Shown here piece after piece: positions 11,844 to 23,828 of a stretch of 64,000 nucleotides of DNA; position 1 is the first letter of the stretch, and each line of letters begins with the position of its first letter. The notes below the pieces were generated by a model. The model was not told where the DNA came from. It worked only from the letters and a program-made list of their open reading frames with translations, and did no database searches. Origin of the DNA: Styela clava (Eukaryota > Chordata > Ascidiacea > Stolidobranchia > Styelidae); contig NC_135259.1 of NCBI RefSeq assembly GCF_964204865.1, forward strand, positions 6,334,974 to 6,398,973. Reading direction: 5' to 3'. The position numbers and the translations under genes were made by a program.

Positions 11844-12268
11844 ACGGAAATCTTTAGTAAAAGTCGAAAGATCTATGCGAAAAATGAAGAGAAGCCTGAG
11901 TAACTAAAGAGCCTTCGTAAAGAACTATCAAGTGGATTGTTCGGCTCCAGATTGTGATTTTTAGCCGCGCGCTTGTTTTCACATTAATTTATTTCTTTTG
12001 AGAATATTTCGATTTCATTGGTTGTCTCATGTTCACTAAAACATTTTTTTTATTATTATCCATTTTGTAATAACTCAAAGTTAATTGAAAATTGAATAGT
12101 TCTCCCATAAAGTCGTGGTGTTCCAGGTCTATTAATTCATAAAAGAATAAAAGTTGTGAACACAAATTAGCATTCAACAGACCTTTCTGATCTAGAGTAT
12201 AAGTAAATCATAAACCCAGTACATGCTGGGCTTTAAAAATCGCAAAGACTCATTGTGTGCTCCTCTCC
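11844..12268 (+). repeat. Class F monomer (exemplar)
   Basis: Length is 425 bp. Marks are 'ggattgttcggctcc', 'tttttagccgcgcgc', 'cattttgtaataactc', 'gaaaattgaatag' and 'cccataaag'. Nine complete units, all between 3758 and 13968, so the class is confined to the left quarter of the window. The exact 850-bp dimer is built on it. Confidence 0.9.
12044..12059 (+). repeat. T-run plus ATT microsatellite inside A/E/F monomers, exemplar
   Basis: A run of 7-10 T followed by two or three ATT. Its length changes between otherwise identical units, for example 'ttttttattattattatcc' against 'ttttttttattattatcc', and a g interrupts it in some A units ('ttttttgtattattatcc' near 26887, 32589, 36606, 49588). 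It explains most 425-427 bp length scatter within A, E and F. Class B lacks it. Confidence 0.85.
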
Positions 12269-14393
12269 ACGGAAATCTTTAGTAAAAGGCGAAAGATTTA
12301 TGAGAAAAATGAAGAGAAGCCTGAGTAACTAAAGAGCCTTCATAAAGAACTATCAAGTGGATTGTTAGGCTCCAGATTGTGATTTTTATCCGCGCGCTTG
12401 TTTTCACATTAATTTATTTCTTTTGAAAATATTTCGATTTCATTGGTTGTTTCATGTTTACTAAAATATTTTTTTTTATTATTATCCATTTTCTAATAAC
12501 TCAAAGTTAATTGAAAACTGATGAGTTCTCCCGTAAAGTCGTGTGTTCCAGGTCTATTAATTCATAAAAGAATAAAAGTTGTGAACACAAATTAGCATTC
12601 AACAGACCTTTCTGATCTAGAGTATGAGGAAATCATGAACCCAGTAAATGCTGGGCTTTAAAAATCGCAAAGACTCATTGTATGCTCCTCTCCACGGAAA
12701 TCTTTAGTAAAAGTCGAAAGATCTATGCGAAAAATGAAGAGAAGCCTGAGTAACTAAAGAGCCTTCGTAAAGAACTATCAAGTGGATTGTTCGGCTCCAG
12801 ATTGTGATTTTTAGCCGCGCGCTTGTTTTCACATTAATTTATTTCTTTTGAGAATATTTCGATTTCATTGGTTGTCTCATGTTCACTAAAACATTTTTTT
12901 TATTATTATCCATTTTGTAATAACTCAAAGTTAATTGAAAATTGAATAGTTCTCCCATAAAGTCGTGGTGTTCCAGGTCTATTAATTCATAAAAGAATAA
13001 AAGTTGTGAACACAAATTAGCATTCAACAGACCTTTCTGATCTAGAGTATAAGTAAATCATAAACCCAGTACATGCTGGGCTTTAAAAATCGCAAAGACT
13101 CATTGTGTGCTCCTCTCCACGGAAATCTTTAGTAAAAGGCGAAAGATTTATGAGAAAAATGAAGAGAAGCCTGAGTAACTAAAGAGCCTTCATAAAGAAC
13201 TATCAAGTGGATTGTTAGGCTCCAGATTGTGATTTTTATCCGCGCGCTTGTTTTCACATTAATTTATTTCTTTTGAAAATATTTCGATTTCATTGGTTGT
13301 TTCATGTTTACTAAAATATTTTTTTTTATTATTATCCATTTTCTAATAACTCAAAGTTAATTGAAAACTGATGAGTTCTCCCGTAAAGTCGTGTGTTCCA
13401 GGTCTATTAATTCATAAAAGAATAAAAGTTGTGAACACAAATTAGCATTCAACAGACCTTTCTGATCTAGAGTATGAGGAAATCATGAACCCAGTAAATG
13501 CTGGGCTTTAAAAATCGCAAAGACTCATTGTATGCTCCTCTCCACGGAAATCTTTAGTAAAAGGCGAAAGATCTATGCGAAAAATGAAGAGAAGCCTGAG
13601 TAACTAAAGAGCCTTCGTAAAGAACTATCAAGTGGATTGTTCGGCTCCAGATTGTGATTTTTAGCCGCGCGCTTGTTTTCACATTAATTTATTTCTTTTG
13701 AGAATATTTCGATTTCATTGGTTGTCTCATGTTCACTAAAACATTTTTTTTATTATTATCCATTTTGTAATAACTCAAAGTTAATTGAAAATTGAATAGT
13801 TCTCCCATAAAGTCGTGGTGTTCCAGGTCTATTAATTCATAAAAGAATAAAAGTTGTGAACACAAATTAGCATTCAACAGACCTTTCTGATCTAGAGTAT
13901 AAGTAAATCATAAACCCAGTACATGCTGGGCTTTAAAAATCGCAAAGACTCATTGTGTGCTCCTCTCCACGGAAATCTTTAGTAAAAGGCGAAAGATTTA
14001 TGAGAAAAATGAAGAGAAGCCTGAGTAACTAAAGAGCCTTCATAAAGAACTATCAAGTGGATTGTTAGGCTCCAGATTGTGATTTTTATCCGCGCGCTTG
14101 TTTTCACATTAATTTATTTCTTTTGAAAATATTTCGATTTCATTGGTTGTTTCATGTTTACTAAAATATTTTTTTTTATTATTATCCATTTTCTAATAAC
14201 TCAAAGTTAATTGAAAACTGATGAGTTCTCCCGTAAAGTCGTGTGTTCCAGGTCTATTAATTCATAAAAGAATAAAAGTTGTGAACACAAATTAGCATTC
14301 AACAGACCTTTCCGATCTAGAGTATGAGTAAATCATGAACCCAGTACATACTAGGCTTTAAAAATAGCAAAGACTCATTGTATGCTCCTCTCC

Positions 14394-16105
14394 ACGGAAA
14401 TCTTCAGTAAAAGGCGAAAGATTTATGCGAAAAATAAAGAGAAGCCTGAATAACTAGAGAACCTTCGTAAAGACATATCAAGTGGATTGTTAAGCTCCAG
14501 ATTGTGATTTTTATTTGCGCGCTTGTGTTCACATTATTTTATTTTATTTTAGATTAACTCTATTTCATTTATTGCCTAATGTTTACTAAAACAATTAGAT
14601 TTATTATTACTAATTTTCTAATACCTAAATCAAAGTTATTTTAAAACTGAATAGTTCCCTCAAAAAAGTCGCGGTGTTTCAGGCCTACTAATTCATAAAA
14701 GAATAAACGTGGTGAACACAAATTAGCATTCAACAGACCTTTCTGATCAAGAGTATAAGTAAATCATGAACCCAGTACATACTGGGCTTTAAAAATCGCA
14801 AAGACTCATTGTATGCACCTCTCCACGGAAATCTTTAGTAAAACGCGAAAGATTTATGCGAAAAATGAAGAGAAGCCCGAGTAACTGGAGAGCCTTCGTA
14901 AAATCATATAAAGTGGATTGTTAGGCTCCATGTTGTGATTTTTATACGCGCGCTTGTTTTCACAATAATTTATTTCTTTTGAGAATATTTCGATTTCATT
15001 GGTTGTCTCATGTTTACTAAAACAGTTATATTTAATATTATCCATTTTCTAATAACTCAAAAGTTAATTTAAAACTGAATAGTTCTCCCGTAAAGTCGTG
15101 GTGTTGCAGGTCTATTAATTCATAAAAGAATAAAAGTTGCGAACACAAAATAGCATCCAACAGACCTTTCTGATCTAGAGTATGAGTAAATCATGAACCC
15201 AGTACATGCTGGGCTTTAAAAATCGCAAAGACTCATTGTATGCTCCTCTCCACGGAAATCTTTAGTGAAAGGCGAAAGATTTATGCGAAAAATGAAGAGA
15301 AGCCTGAGTAACTAGAGAGCCTTCATAAAGAACTATCAAGTGGATTGTTAGGCTCCAGATTGTGATTTTTATCCGCGCTTGTTTTCACATTAATTTATTT
15401 CTTTTGAAAATATTTCGATTCCATTGGTTGTCTCATGTTTACTAAAATATTTTTTTTTATTATTATCCATTTTCTAATAACTCAAAGTTAATTGAAAACT
15501 GATGAGTTCTCCCGTAAAGTCGTGTGTTCCAGGTCTATTAATTCATAAAAGAATAAAAGTTGTGAACACAAATTAGCATTCAACAGACCTTTCCGATCTA
15601 GAGTATGAGTAAATCATGAACCCAGTACATACTAGGCTTTAAAAATAGCAAAGACTCATTGTATGCTCCTCTCCACGGAAATCTTTAGTAAAAGGCGAAA
15701 GATTTATGCGAAAAATGAAGAGAAGCCTGAATAACTAGAGAACCTTCGTAAAGACATATCAAGTGGATTGTTAAGCTCCAGATTGTGATTTTTATTTGCG
15801 CGCTTGTGTTCACATTATTTTATTTTATTTTAGATTAACTCTATTTCATTTATTGCCTAATGTTTACTAAAGCAATTAGATTTATTATTACTAATTTTCT
15901 AATACCTAAATCAAAGTTACTTTAAAACTGAATAGTTCCCCCAAAAAAGTCGCGGTGTTTCAGGCCTATTAATTCATAAAAGAATAAACGTGGTGAACAC
16001 AAATTAGCATTCAACAGACCTTTCTGATCAAGAGTATAAGTAAATCATGAACCCAGTACATACTGGGCTTTAAAAATCGCAAAGACTCATTGTATGCACC
16101 TCTCC
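14394..16105 (+). repeat. A-C-B trimer repeat, period 1281 bp
   Basis: Units start at 14394 (C), 14825 (B), 15252 (A, 423 bp) and 15675 (C). With the preceding A (13969) and following B (16106) they form A-C-B twice, offset about 1281 bp. Linked marks support the duplication: 'ttccgatctag', 'catactaggc' and 'aaatagcaaag' in both A tails, 'tatttgcgcgcttgtg' and 'gtgtttcagg' in both C units, 'gtatgcacctc' and 'aaaacgcgaaag' at both C-B joins. The 423-bp A has lost one CG from 'cgcgcg'. Confidence 0.87.
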
Positions 16106-16159
16106 ACGGAAATCTTTAGTAAAACGCGAAAGATTTATGCGAAAAATGAAGAGAAGCCC

Positions 16160-18591
16160 GAGTAACTGGAGAGCCTTCGTAAAATAAAATTTAAAATGGA
16201 TTGTTAGGCTCCATATTGTGATTTTTATCCGCGCGCTTGTTTTCACAATAATTTATTTCTTTTGAGAATATTTCGATTTCATTGGTTGTCTCATGTTTAC
16301 TAAAACAGTTATATTTAATATTATCCATTTTCTAATAACTCAAAAGTTAATTGAAAACTGAATAGTTCTCCCGTAAAGTCGTGGTGTTCCAGGTCTATTA
16401 ATTCATAAAAGAATAAAAGTTGTGAACACAAATTAGCATTCAACAGACCTTTCTGATCTAGAGTATGAGGAAATCATGAACCCAGTACATACTGGGCCTT
16501 AAAAATCACAAAGACTCATTGTTTGCTCCTCTCCACGGAAATCTTTAGTAAAAGGCGAAAGATTTATGCGAAAAATGAAGAGAAGCCTGAGTAACTGGAG
16601 AGCCATCGTAAAATCATATAAAGTGGATTGTTAGGCTCCAGATTGTGATTTTTATCCGCGCGCTTGTTTTCACATTAATTTATTTCTTTTGAGAATATTT
16701 CGATTCCATTGGTCGTCTCATGTTTACTAAAACATTTTTTTTATTATTATCCATTTTCTAATAGCTCAAAGTTAATTGAAAATTGAATAGTTCTCCCATA
16801 AAGTCGTGGTGTTCCAGGTCTATTAATTCATAAAAGAATAAAAGTTGTGAACACAAATTAGCATTCAACAGACCTTTCTGATCTAGAGTATGAGGAAATC
16901 ATAAACCCAGTACATACTGGGCTTTAAAAATCACAAAGACTCATTGTTTGCTCCTCTCCACGGAAATCTTTAGTAAAAAGCGAAAGATTTATGCGAAAAA
17001 TGAAGAGAAGCCTGAGTAACTGGAGAGCCATCGTAAAATCATATAAAGTGGATTGTTAGGCTCCAGATTGTGATTTTTATCCGCGCGCTTGTTTTCACAT
17101 TAATTTATTTCTTTTGATAATATTTCGATTTCATTGGTTGTCTCATTTTACTAAAACAGTTATATTTAATATTATCCATTTTCTTATAACTCAAAAGTTA
17201 ATTGAAAACTGAATAGTTCTCCCGTAAAGTCGTGGTGTTCCAGGTCTATTAATTCATAAAAGAATAAAAGTTGCGAACACAAAATAGCATTCAACAGACC
17301 TTTCTGATCTAGAGTATGAGTAAATCATGAACCCAGTACATGATGGGCTTTAAAAATCGCAAAGACTCATTGTATGCTCCTCTCCACGGAAATCTTTAGT
17401 AAAAGGCGAAAGATTTATGCGAAAAATGAAGAGAAGCCTGAGTAACTAGAGAGGCTTCGTAAAATCATATAAAGTGGATTGTTAGGCTCCAGATTGTGAT
17501 TTTTATCCGCGCGCTTGTTTTCACATTAATTTGTTTCTTTTGAGAATATTTCGATTTCATTGGTCGTCTCATGTTTACTAAAACATTTTTTTTTATTATT
17601 ATCCATTTTCTAATAGCTCAAAGTTAATTGAAAATAAAATAGTTCTCCCATAAAGTCGTGGTGTTCCAGGTCTATTAATTCATAAAAGAATAAAAGTTGC
17701 GAACACGAAATAGCATTCAACAGACCTTTCTGATCTAGAGTATGAGTAAATCATGAACCCAGTACATGCTGGGCTTTAAAAATCGCAAAGACTCATTGTG
17801 TGCTCCTCTGCACGGAAATCTTTAGTAAAAGGCGAAAGATTTATGCGAAAAATGAAGAGAAGCCTGAGTAACTAAAGAGCCTTCATAAAGAACTATCAAG
17901 TGGATTGTTAGGCTCCAGATTGTGATTTTTATCCGCGCGCTTGTTTTCACATTAATTTATTTCTTTTGAAAATATTTCGATTTCATTGGTTGTCTCATGT
18001 TTACTAAAATATTTTTTTTTATTATTATCCATTTTCTAATAACTCAAAGTTAATTGAAAGCTGATGAGTTCTCCCGTAAAGTCGTGGTGTTCCAGGTCTA
18101 TTAATTAATAAAAGAATAAAAGTTGTGAACACAAATTAGCATTCAACAGACCTTTCTGATCTAGAGTATGAGTAAATCATGAACCCAGTACATACTGGGC
18201 TTTAAAAATCGCAAAGACTCATTGTATGCTCCTCTCCACGGAAATCTTTAGTAAAAGGCGAAAGATTTATGCGAAAAATGAAGAGAAGCCAGAATAACTA
18301 GAGAACCTTCGTAAAGACATATCAAGTGGATTGTTAAGCTCCAGATTGTGATTTTTATTCGCGCGCTTGTGGTGTTCCACATCGTGATGTTCCAGGTCTA
18401 TTAATTCATAAAAGAATAAAAGTTGTGAACACCAATTAGCATTCAACAGACCTTTCTGATCTAGAGTATAAGTAAATCATGAACCCAGTACATGCTGGGC
18501 TTTAAAAATCGCAAAGACTCATTGTGTGCTCCTCTCCACGGAAATCTTTAGTAAAAGGCGAAAGATTTATGCGAAAAATGAAGAGAAGCCT
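16160..18591 (+). repeat. 2432-bp six-unit higher-order repeat, copy 1 (B-E-B'-E'-A-T)
   Basis: Units start at 16106, 16535, 16960, 17386, 17812 and 18238. The copy begins just after 'gaagccc' at 16159, the last position at which its head differs from copy 2. Diagnostic linked marks include 'aaaataaaatttaaaatgg', 'gggccttaaaaatcac', 'ttttcttataac', 'gaacacgaaatag', 'cctctgcacgg', 'gaaagctgatgag', 'attaataaaag', 'gaagccagaataac', 'cgtgatgttcc' and 'acaccaattag'. All recur 2432 bp downstream. Confidence 0.95.
18238..18537 (+). repeat. T monomer 1 (300 bp, variable module deleted)
   Basis: C-type head to 'cgcgcgcttgtg', then filler and the A-type core from 'ttccaggtc'. Junction at about 18369-18396. 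The second arm of the 15-bp repeat is mutated ('gtgatgttcca'), shared only with T monomer 2. It closes the first 2432-bp block. Confidence 0.93.
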
Positions 18592-21023
18592 GAGTAACTG
18601 GAGAGCCTTCGTAAAATAAAATTTAAAATGGATTGTTAGGCTCCATATTGTGATTTTTATCCGCGCGCTTGTTTTCACAATAATTTATTTCTTTTGAGAA
18701 TATTTCGATTTCATTGGTTGTCTCATGTTTACTAAAACAGTTATATTTAATATTATCCATTTTCTAATAACTCAAAAGTTAATTGAAAACTGAATAGTTC
18801 TCCCGTAAAGTCGTGGTGTTCCAGGTCTATTAATTCATAAAAGAATAAAAGTTGTGAACACAAATTAGCATTCAACAGACCTTTCTGATCTAGAGTATGA
18901 GGAAATCATGAACCCAGTACATACTGGGCCTTAAAAATCACAAAGACTCATTGTTTGCTCCTCTCCACGGAAATCTTTAGTAAAAGGCGAAAGATTTATG
19001 CGAAAAATGAAGAGAAGCCTGAGTAACTGGAGAGCCATCGTAAAATCATATAAAGTGGATTGTTAGGCTCCAGATTGTGATTTTTATCCGCGCGCTTGTT
19101 TTCACATTAATTTATTTCTTTTGAGAATATTTCGATTCCATTGGTCGTCTCATGTTTACTAAAACATTTTTTTTATTATTATCCATTTTCTAATAGCTCA
19201 AAGTTAATTGAAAATTGAATAGTTCTCCCATAAAGTCGTGGTGTTCCAGGTCTATTAATTCATAAAAGAATAAAAGTTGTGAACACAAATTAGCATTCAA
19301 CAGACCTTTCTGATCTAGAGTATGAGGAAATCATAAACCCAGTACATACTGGGCTTTAAAAATCACAAAGACTCATTGTTTGCTCCTCTCCACGGAAATC
19401 TTTAGTAAAAAGCGAAAGATTTATGCGAAAAATGAAGAGAAGCCTGAGTAACTGGAGAGCCATCGTAAAATCATATAAAGTGGATTGTTAGGCTCCAGAT
19501 TGTGATTTTTATCCGCGCGCTTGTTTTCACATTAATTTATTTCTTTTGATAATATTTCGATTTCATTGGTTGTCTCATTTTACTAAAACAGTTATATTTA
19601 ATATTATCCATTTTCTTATAACTCAAAAGTTAATTGAAAACTGAATAGTTCTCCCGTAAAGTCGTGGTGTTCCAGGTCTATTAATTCATAAAAGAATAAA
19701 AGTTGCGAACACAAAATAGCATTCAACAGACCTTTCTGATCTAGAGTATGAGTAAATCATGAACCCAGTACATGATGGGCTTTAAAAATCGCAAAGACTC
19801 ATTGTATGCTCCTCTCCACGGAAATCTTTAGTAAAAGGCGAAAGATTTATGCGAAAAATGAAGAGAAGCCTGAGTAACTAGAGAGGCTTCGTAAAATCAT
19901 ATAAAGTGGATTGTTAGGCTCCAGATTGTGATTTTTATCCGCGCGCTTGTTTTCACATTAATTTGTTTCTTTTGAGAATATTTCGATTTCATTGGTCGTC
20001 TCATGTTTACTAAAACATTTTTTTTTATTATTATCCATTTTCTAATAGCTCAAAGTTAATTGAAAATAAAATAGTTCTCCCATAAAGTCGTGGTGTTCCA
20101 GGTCTATTAATTCATAAAAGAATAAAAGTTGCGAACACGAAATAGCATTCAACAGACCTTTCTGATCTAGAGTATGAGTAAATCATGAACCCAGTACATG
20201 CTGGGCTTTAAAAATCGCAAAGACTCATTGTGTGCTCCTCTGCACGGAAATCTTTAGTAAAAGGCGAAAGATTTATGCGAAAAATGAAGAGAAGCCTGAG
20301 TAACTAAAGAGCCTTCATAAAGAACTATCAAGTGGATTGTTAGGCTCCAGATTGTGATTTTTATCCGCGCGCTTGTTTTCACATTAATTTATTTCTTTTG
20401 AAAATATTTCGATTTCATTGGTTGTCTCATGTTTACTAAAATATTTTTTTTTATTATTATCCATTTTCTAATAACTCAAAGTTAATTGAAAGCTGATGAG
20501 TTCTCCCGTAAAGTCGTGGTGTTCCAGGTCTATTAATTAATAAAAGAATAAAAGTTGTGAACACAAATTAGCATTCAACAGACCTTTCTGATCTAGAGTA
20601 TGAGTAAATCATGAACCCAGTACATACTGGGCTTTAAAAATCGCAAAGACTCATTGTATGCTCCTCTCCACGGAAATCTTTAGTAAAAGGCGAAAGATTT
20701 ATGCGAAAAATGAAGAGAAGCCAGAATAACTAGAGAACCTTCGTAAAGACATATCAAGTGGATTGTTAAGCTCCAGATTGTGATTTTTATTCGCGCGCTT
20801 GTGGTGTTCCACATCGTGATGTTCCAGGTCTATTAATTCATAAAAGAATAAAAGTTGTGAACACCAATTAGCATTCAACAGACCTTTCTGATCTAGAGTA
20901 TAAGTAAATCATGAACCCAGTACATGCTGGGCTTTAAAAATCGCAAAGACTCATTGTGTGCTCCTCTCCACGGAAATCTTTAGTAAAAGGCGAAAGATTT
21001 ATGCGAAAAATGAAGAGAAGCCT
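18592..21023 (+). repeat. 2432-bp six-unit higher-order repeat, copy 2
   Basis: Units start at 18538, 18967, 19392, 19818, 20244 and 20670, with the same spacings as copy 1 (429, 425, 426, 426, 426, 300). Every diagnostic mark of copy 1 that I checked is present. The head has 'gcctgagtaactgg', combining the t of the following block (18591) with the g of copy 1 (18600), which places the crossover in about ten bases. It is followed by the seven-unit block, whose first A unit starts at 20970. Confidence 0.95.
20670..20969 (+). repeat. T monomer 2
   Basis: Same junction (20801-20826) and the same 'gtgatgttcca' mutation and 'acaccaattag' as T monomer 1, 2432 bp away. It ends the second copy of the six-unit block and precedes the first seven-unit period. 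Confidence 0.93.
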
Positions 21024-22251
21024 GAGTAACTAAAGAGCCTTCATAAAGAACTATCAAGGGGATTGTTAGGCTCCAGATTGTGATTTTTATTCGCGTGCTT
21101 GTTTTCACATTAACTTATTTCTTTTGAAAATATTTCGATTTAATTGGTTGTCTCATGTTTACTAAAATATTTTTTTTTATTATTATCCATTTTCTGATAA
21201 CTCAAAGTTAATTGAAAACTGATGAGTTCTCCCGTAAAGTCGTGGTGTTCCAGGTCTATTAATTCATAAAAGAATAAAAGTTGTGAACACAAATTAGCAT
21301 TCAACAGACCTTTCTGATCTAGAGTATGAGTAAATCATGAACCCAGTACATACTAGGCTTTAAAAATCGCAAAGACTCATTGTATGCTCCTCTCCACGGA
21401 AATCTTTAGCAAAAGGCGAAAGATTTATGCGAAAAATGAAAAGAAGCCTGAATATCTAGAGAACCTTCGTAAAGACATATCAAGTGGATTGTTAAGCTCC
21501 AGATTGTGATTTTTATTCGCGCGCTTGTGTTCACATTATTTTATTTTATTTTAGATTAACTCTATTTCATTTATTGCCTCATGTTTACTAAAACAATTAG
21601 ATTTATTATTACTAATTTTCTAATACCTAAATCAAAGTTACTTTAAAACTGAATAGTTTCCCCAAAAAAGTCGCGGTGTTCCAGGCCTATTAATTCATAA
21701 AAGAATAAACGTGGGGAACACAAATTAGCATTCAACAGACCTTTCTGATCAAGAGTATAAGTAAATCATGAACCCAGTACATACTGGGCTTTAAAAATTG
21801 CAAAGACTCATTGTATGCTCCTCTCCACGGAAATCTTTAGTAAAAGGCGAAAGATTTATGCGAAAAATGAAGAGAAGCCTGAGTAACTAGAGAGGCTTCG
21901 TAAAATCATATAAAGTGGATTGTTAGGCTCCAGATTGTGATTTTTATCCGCGCGCTTGTTTTCACATTAATTTATTTCTTTTGAGAATATTTCGATTCCA
22001 TTGGTGGTCTCATGTTTACTAAAACATTTTTTTTATTATTATCCATTTTCTAATAGCTCAAAGTTAATTGAAAATTGAATAGTTCTCCTATAAAGTCGTG
22101 GCGTTCCAGGTCTATTAATTCATAAAAGAATAAAAGTTGTGAACACAAATTAGCATTCAACAGACCTTTCTGATCTAGAGTATGAGGAAATCATGAACCC
22201 AGTACATACTGGGCTTTAAAAATCACAAAGACTCATTGTTTGCTCCTCTCC

Positions 22252-22677
22252 ACGGAAATCTTTAGTAAAAGGCGAAAGATTTATGCGAAAAATGAAGAGA
22301 AGCCTGAGTAACTGGAGAGCCATCGTAAAATCATATAAAGTGGATTGTTAGGCTCCAGATTGTGATTTTTATCCGCGCGCTTGTTTTCACATTAATTTAT
22401 TTCTTTTGATAATATTTCGATTTCATTGGTTGTCTCATTTTACTAAAACAGTTATATTTAATATTATCCATTTTCTAATAACTCAAAAGTTAATTGAAAA
22501 CTGAATAGTTCTCCCGTAAAGTCGTGGTGTTCCAGGTCTATTAATTCATAAAAGAATAAAAGTTGCGAATACAAAATAGCATTCAACAGACCTTTCTGAT
22601 CTAGAGTATGAGTAAATCATGAACCCAGTACATGATGGGCTTTAAAAATCGCAAAGACTCATTGTATGCTCCTCTCC
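22252..22677 (+). repeat. Class B' monomer (exemplar)
   Basis: B-like module with two linked changes: 'cttttgataatatttc' and 'gtctcattttacta' (one base shorter than 'catgtttac'), giving 426 bp. The tail often reads 'catgatgggc'. Twelve complete units between 16960 and 53507, plus two B'/E' hybrids (28376, 51076). It probably arose once from B and spread with the seven-unit block. Confidence 0.9.
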
Positions 22678-23528
22678 ACGGAAATCTTTAGTAAAAGGCG
22701 AAAGATTTATGCGAAAAATGAAGAGAAGCCTGAGTAACTAGAGAGGCTTCGTAAAATCATATAAAGTGGATTGTTAGGCTCCAGATTGTGATTTTTATCC
22801 GCGCGCTTGTTTTCACATTAATTTGTTTCTTTTGAGAATATTTCGATTTCATTGGTCGTCTCATGTTTACTAAAACATTTTTTTTATTATTATCCATTTT
22901 CTAATAGCTCAAAGTTAATTGAAAATAGAATAGTTCTCCAATAAAGTCGTGGTGTTCCAGGTCTATTAATTCATAAAAGAATAAAAGTTGCGAACACAAA
23001 ATAGCATTCAACAGACCTTTCTGATCTAGAGTATGAGTAAATCATGAACCCAGTACATGCTGGGCTTTAAAAATCGCAAAGACTCATTGTGTGCTCCTCT
23101 CCACGGAAATCTTTAGTAAAAGGCGAAAGATTTATGCGAAAAATGAAGAGAAGCCTGAGTATCTAAAGAGCCTTCATAAAGAACTATCAAGTGGATTGTT
23201 AGGCTCCAGATTGTGATTTTTATCCGCGCGCTTGTTTTCACATTAATTTATTTCTTTTGAAAATATTTCGATTTCATTGGTTGTCTCATGTTTACTAAAA
23301 TATTTTTTTTTATTATTATCCATTTTCTAATAACTCAAAGTTAATTGAAAGCTGATGAGTTCTCCCGTAAAGTCGTGGTGTTCCAGGTCTATTAATTCAT
23401 AAAAGAATAAAAGTTGTGAACACAAATTAGCATTCAACAGACCTTTCTGATCTAGAGTATGAGTAAATCATGAACCCAGTACATACTGGGCTTTAAAAAT
23501 CGCAAAGACTCATTGTATGATCCTCTCC

Positions 23529-23828
23529 ACGGAAATCTTTAGTAAAAGGCGAAAGATTTATGCGAAAAATGAAGAGAAGTCTGAATAACTAGAGAACCTT
23601 CGTAAAGACATATCAAGTGGATTGTTAAGCTCCAGATTGTGATTTTTATTCGCGCGCTTGTGGTGTTCCACATCGTGGTGTTCCAGGTCTATTAATTCAT
23701 AAAAGAATAAAAGTTGTGAACACAAATTAGCATTCAACAGACCTTTCTGATCTAGAGTATAAGTAAATCGTGAACCCAGTACATGCTGGGCTTTAAAAAT
23801 CGCAAAGACTCATTGTGTGCTCCTCTCC
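23529..23828 (+). repeat. T monomer 3 (clean junction)
   Basis: Junction reads gtggtgttcca, catc, gtggtgttcca (23660-23685), a 15-bp period. The head has C-type 'gaataactagagaacc' and 'ttaagctcc'. Compared with a C unit about 131 bp are missing. It closes the first seven-unit period. Confidence 0.95.

Larger units (their letters stand above)
10994..14393 (+). repeat. 850-bp dimer (F-A) tandemly repeated four times
   Basis: Copies are 10994-11843, 11844-12693, 12694-13543 and 13544-14393, each one F unit followed by one A unit of exactly 425 bp. Line-by-line comparison of copies 1 and 2 shows essentially one difference (tgcaaaaaa versus tgcgaaaaa near 11029). Copy 4 has 'aaggcgaaag' where the others have 'aagtcgaaag', and its tail turns into the next block at about 14310. 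All share private marks: 'gttcactaaaac' and 'cataaacccag' (F), 'ttgtttcatg' and 'gtcgtgtgttcc' (A). The A unit is itself recombinant, with an E-type tail ('gaggaaatc', 'cagtaaatgc'). This is among the most homogeneous blocks and probably one of the youngest expansions. Confidence 0.95.

Noticed and set aside
9023-13877. Identical 62-codon open frames on the minus strand (9023-9211, then every 850 bp from 11139)
   Set aside because: They lie inside F monomers and recur only because the monomer recurs. They cross the T-run and variable module, are broken in other classes and show no protein-like conservation.
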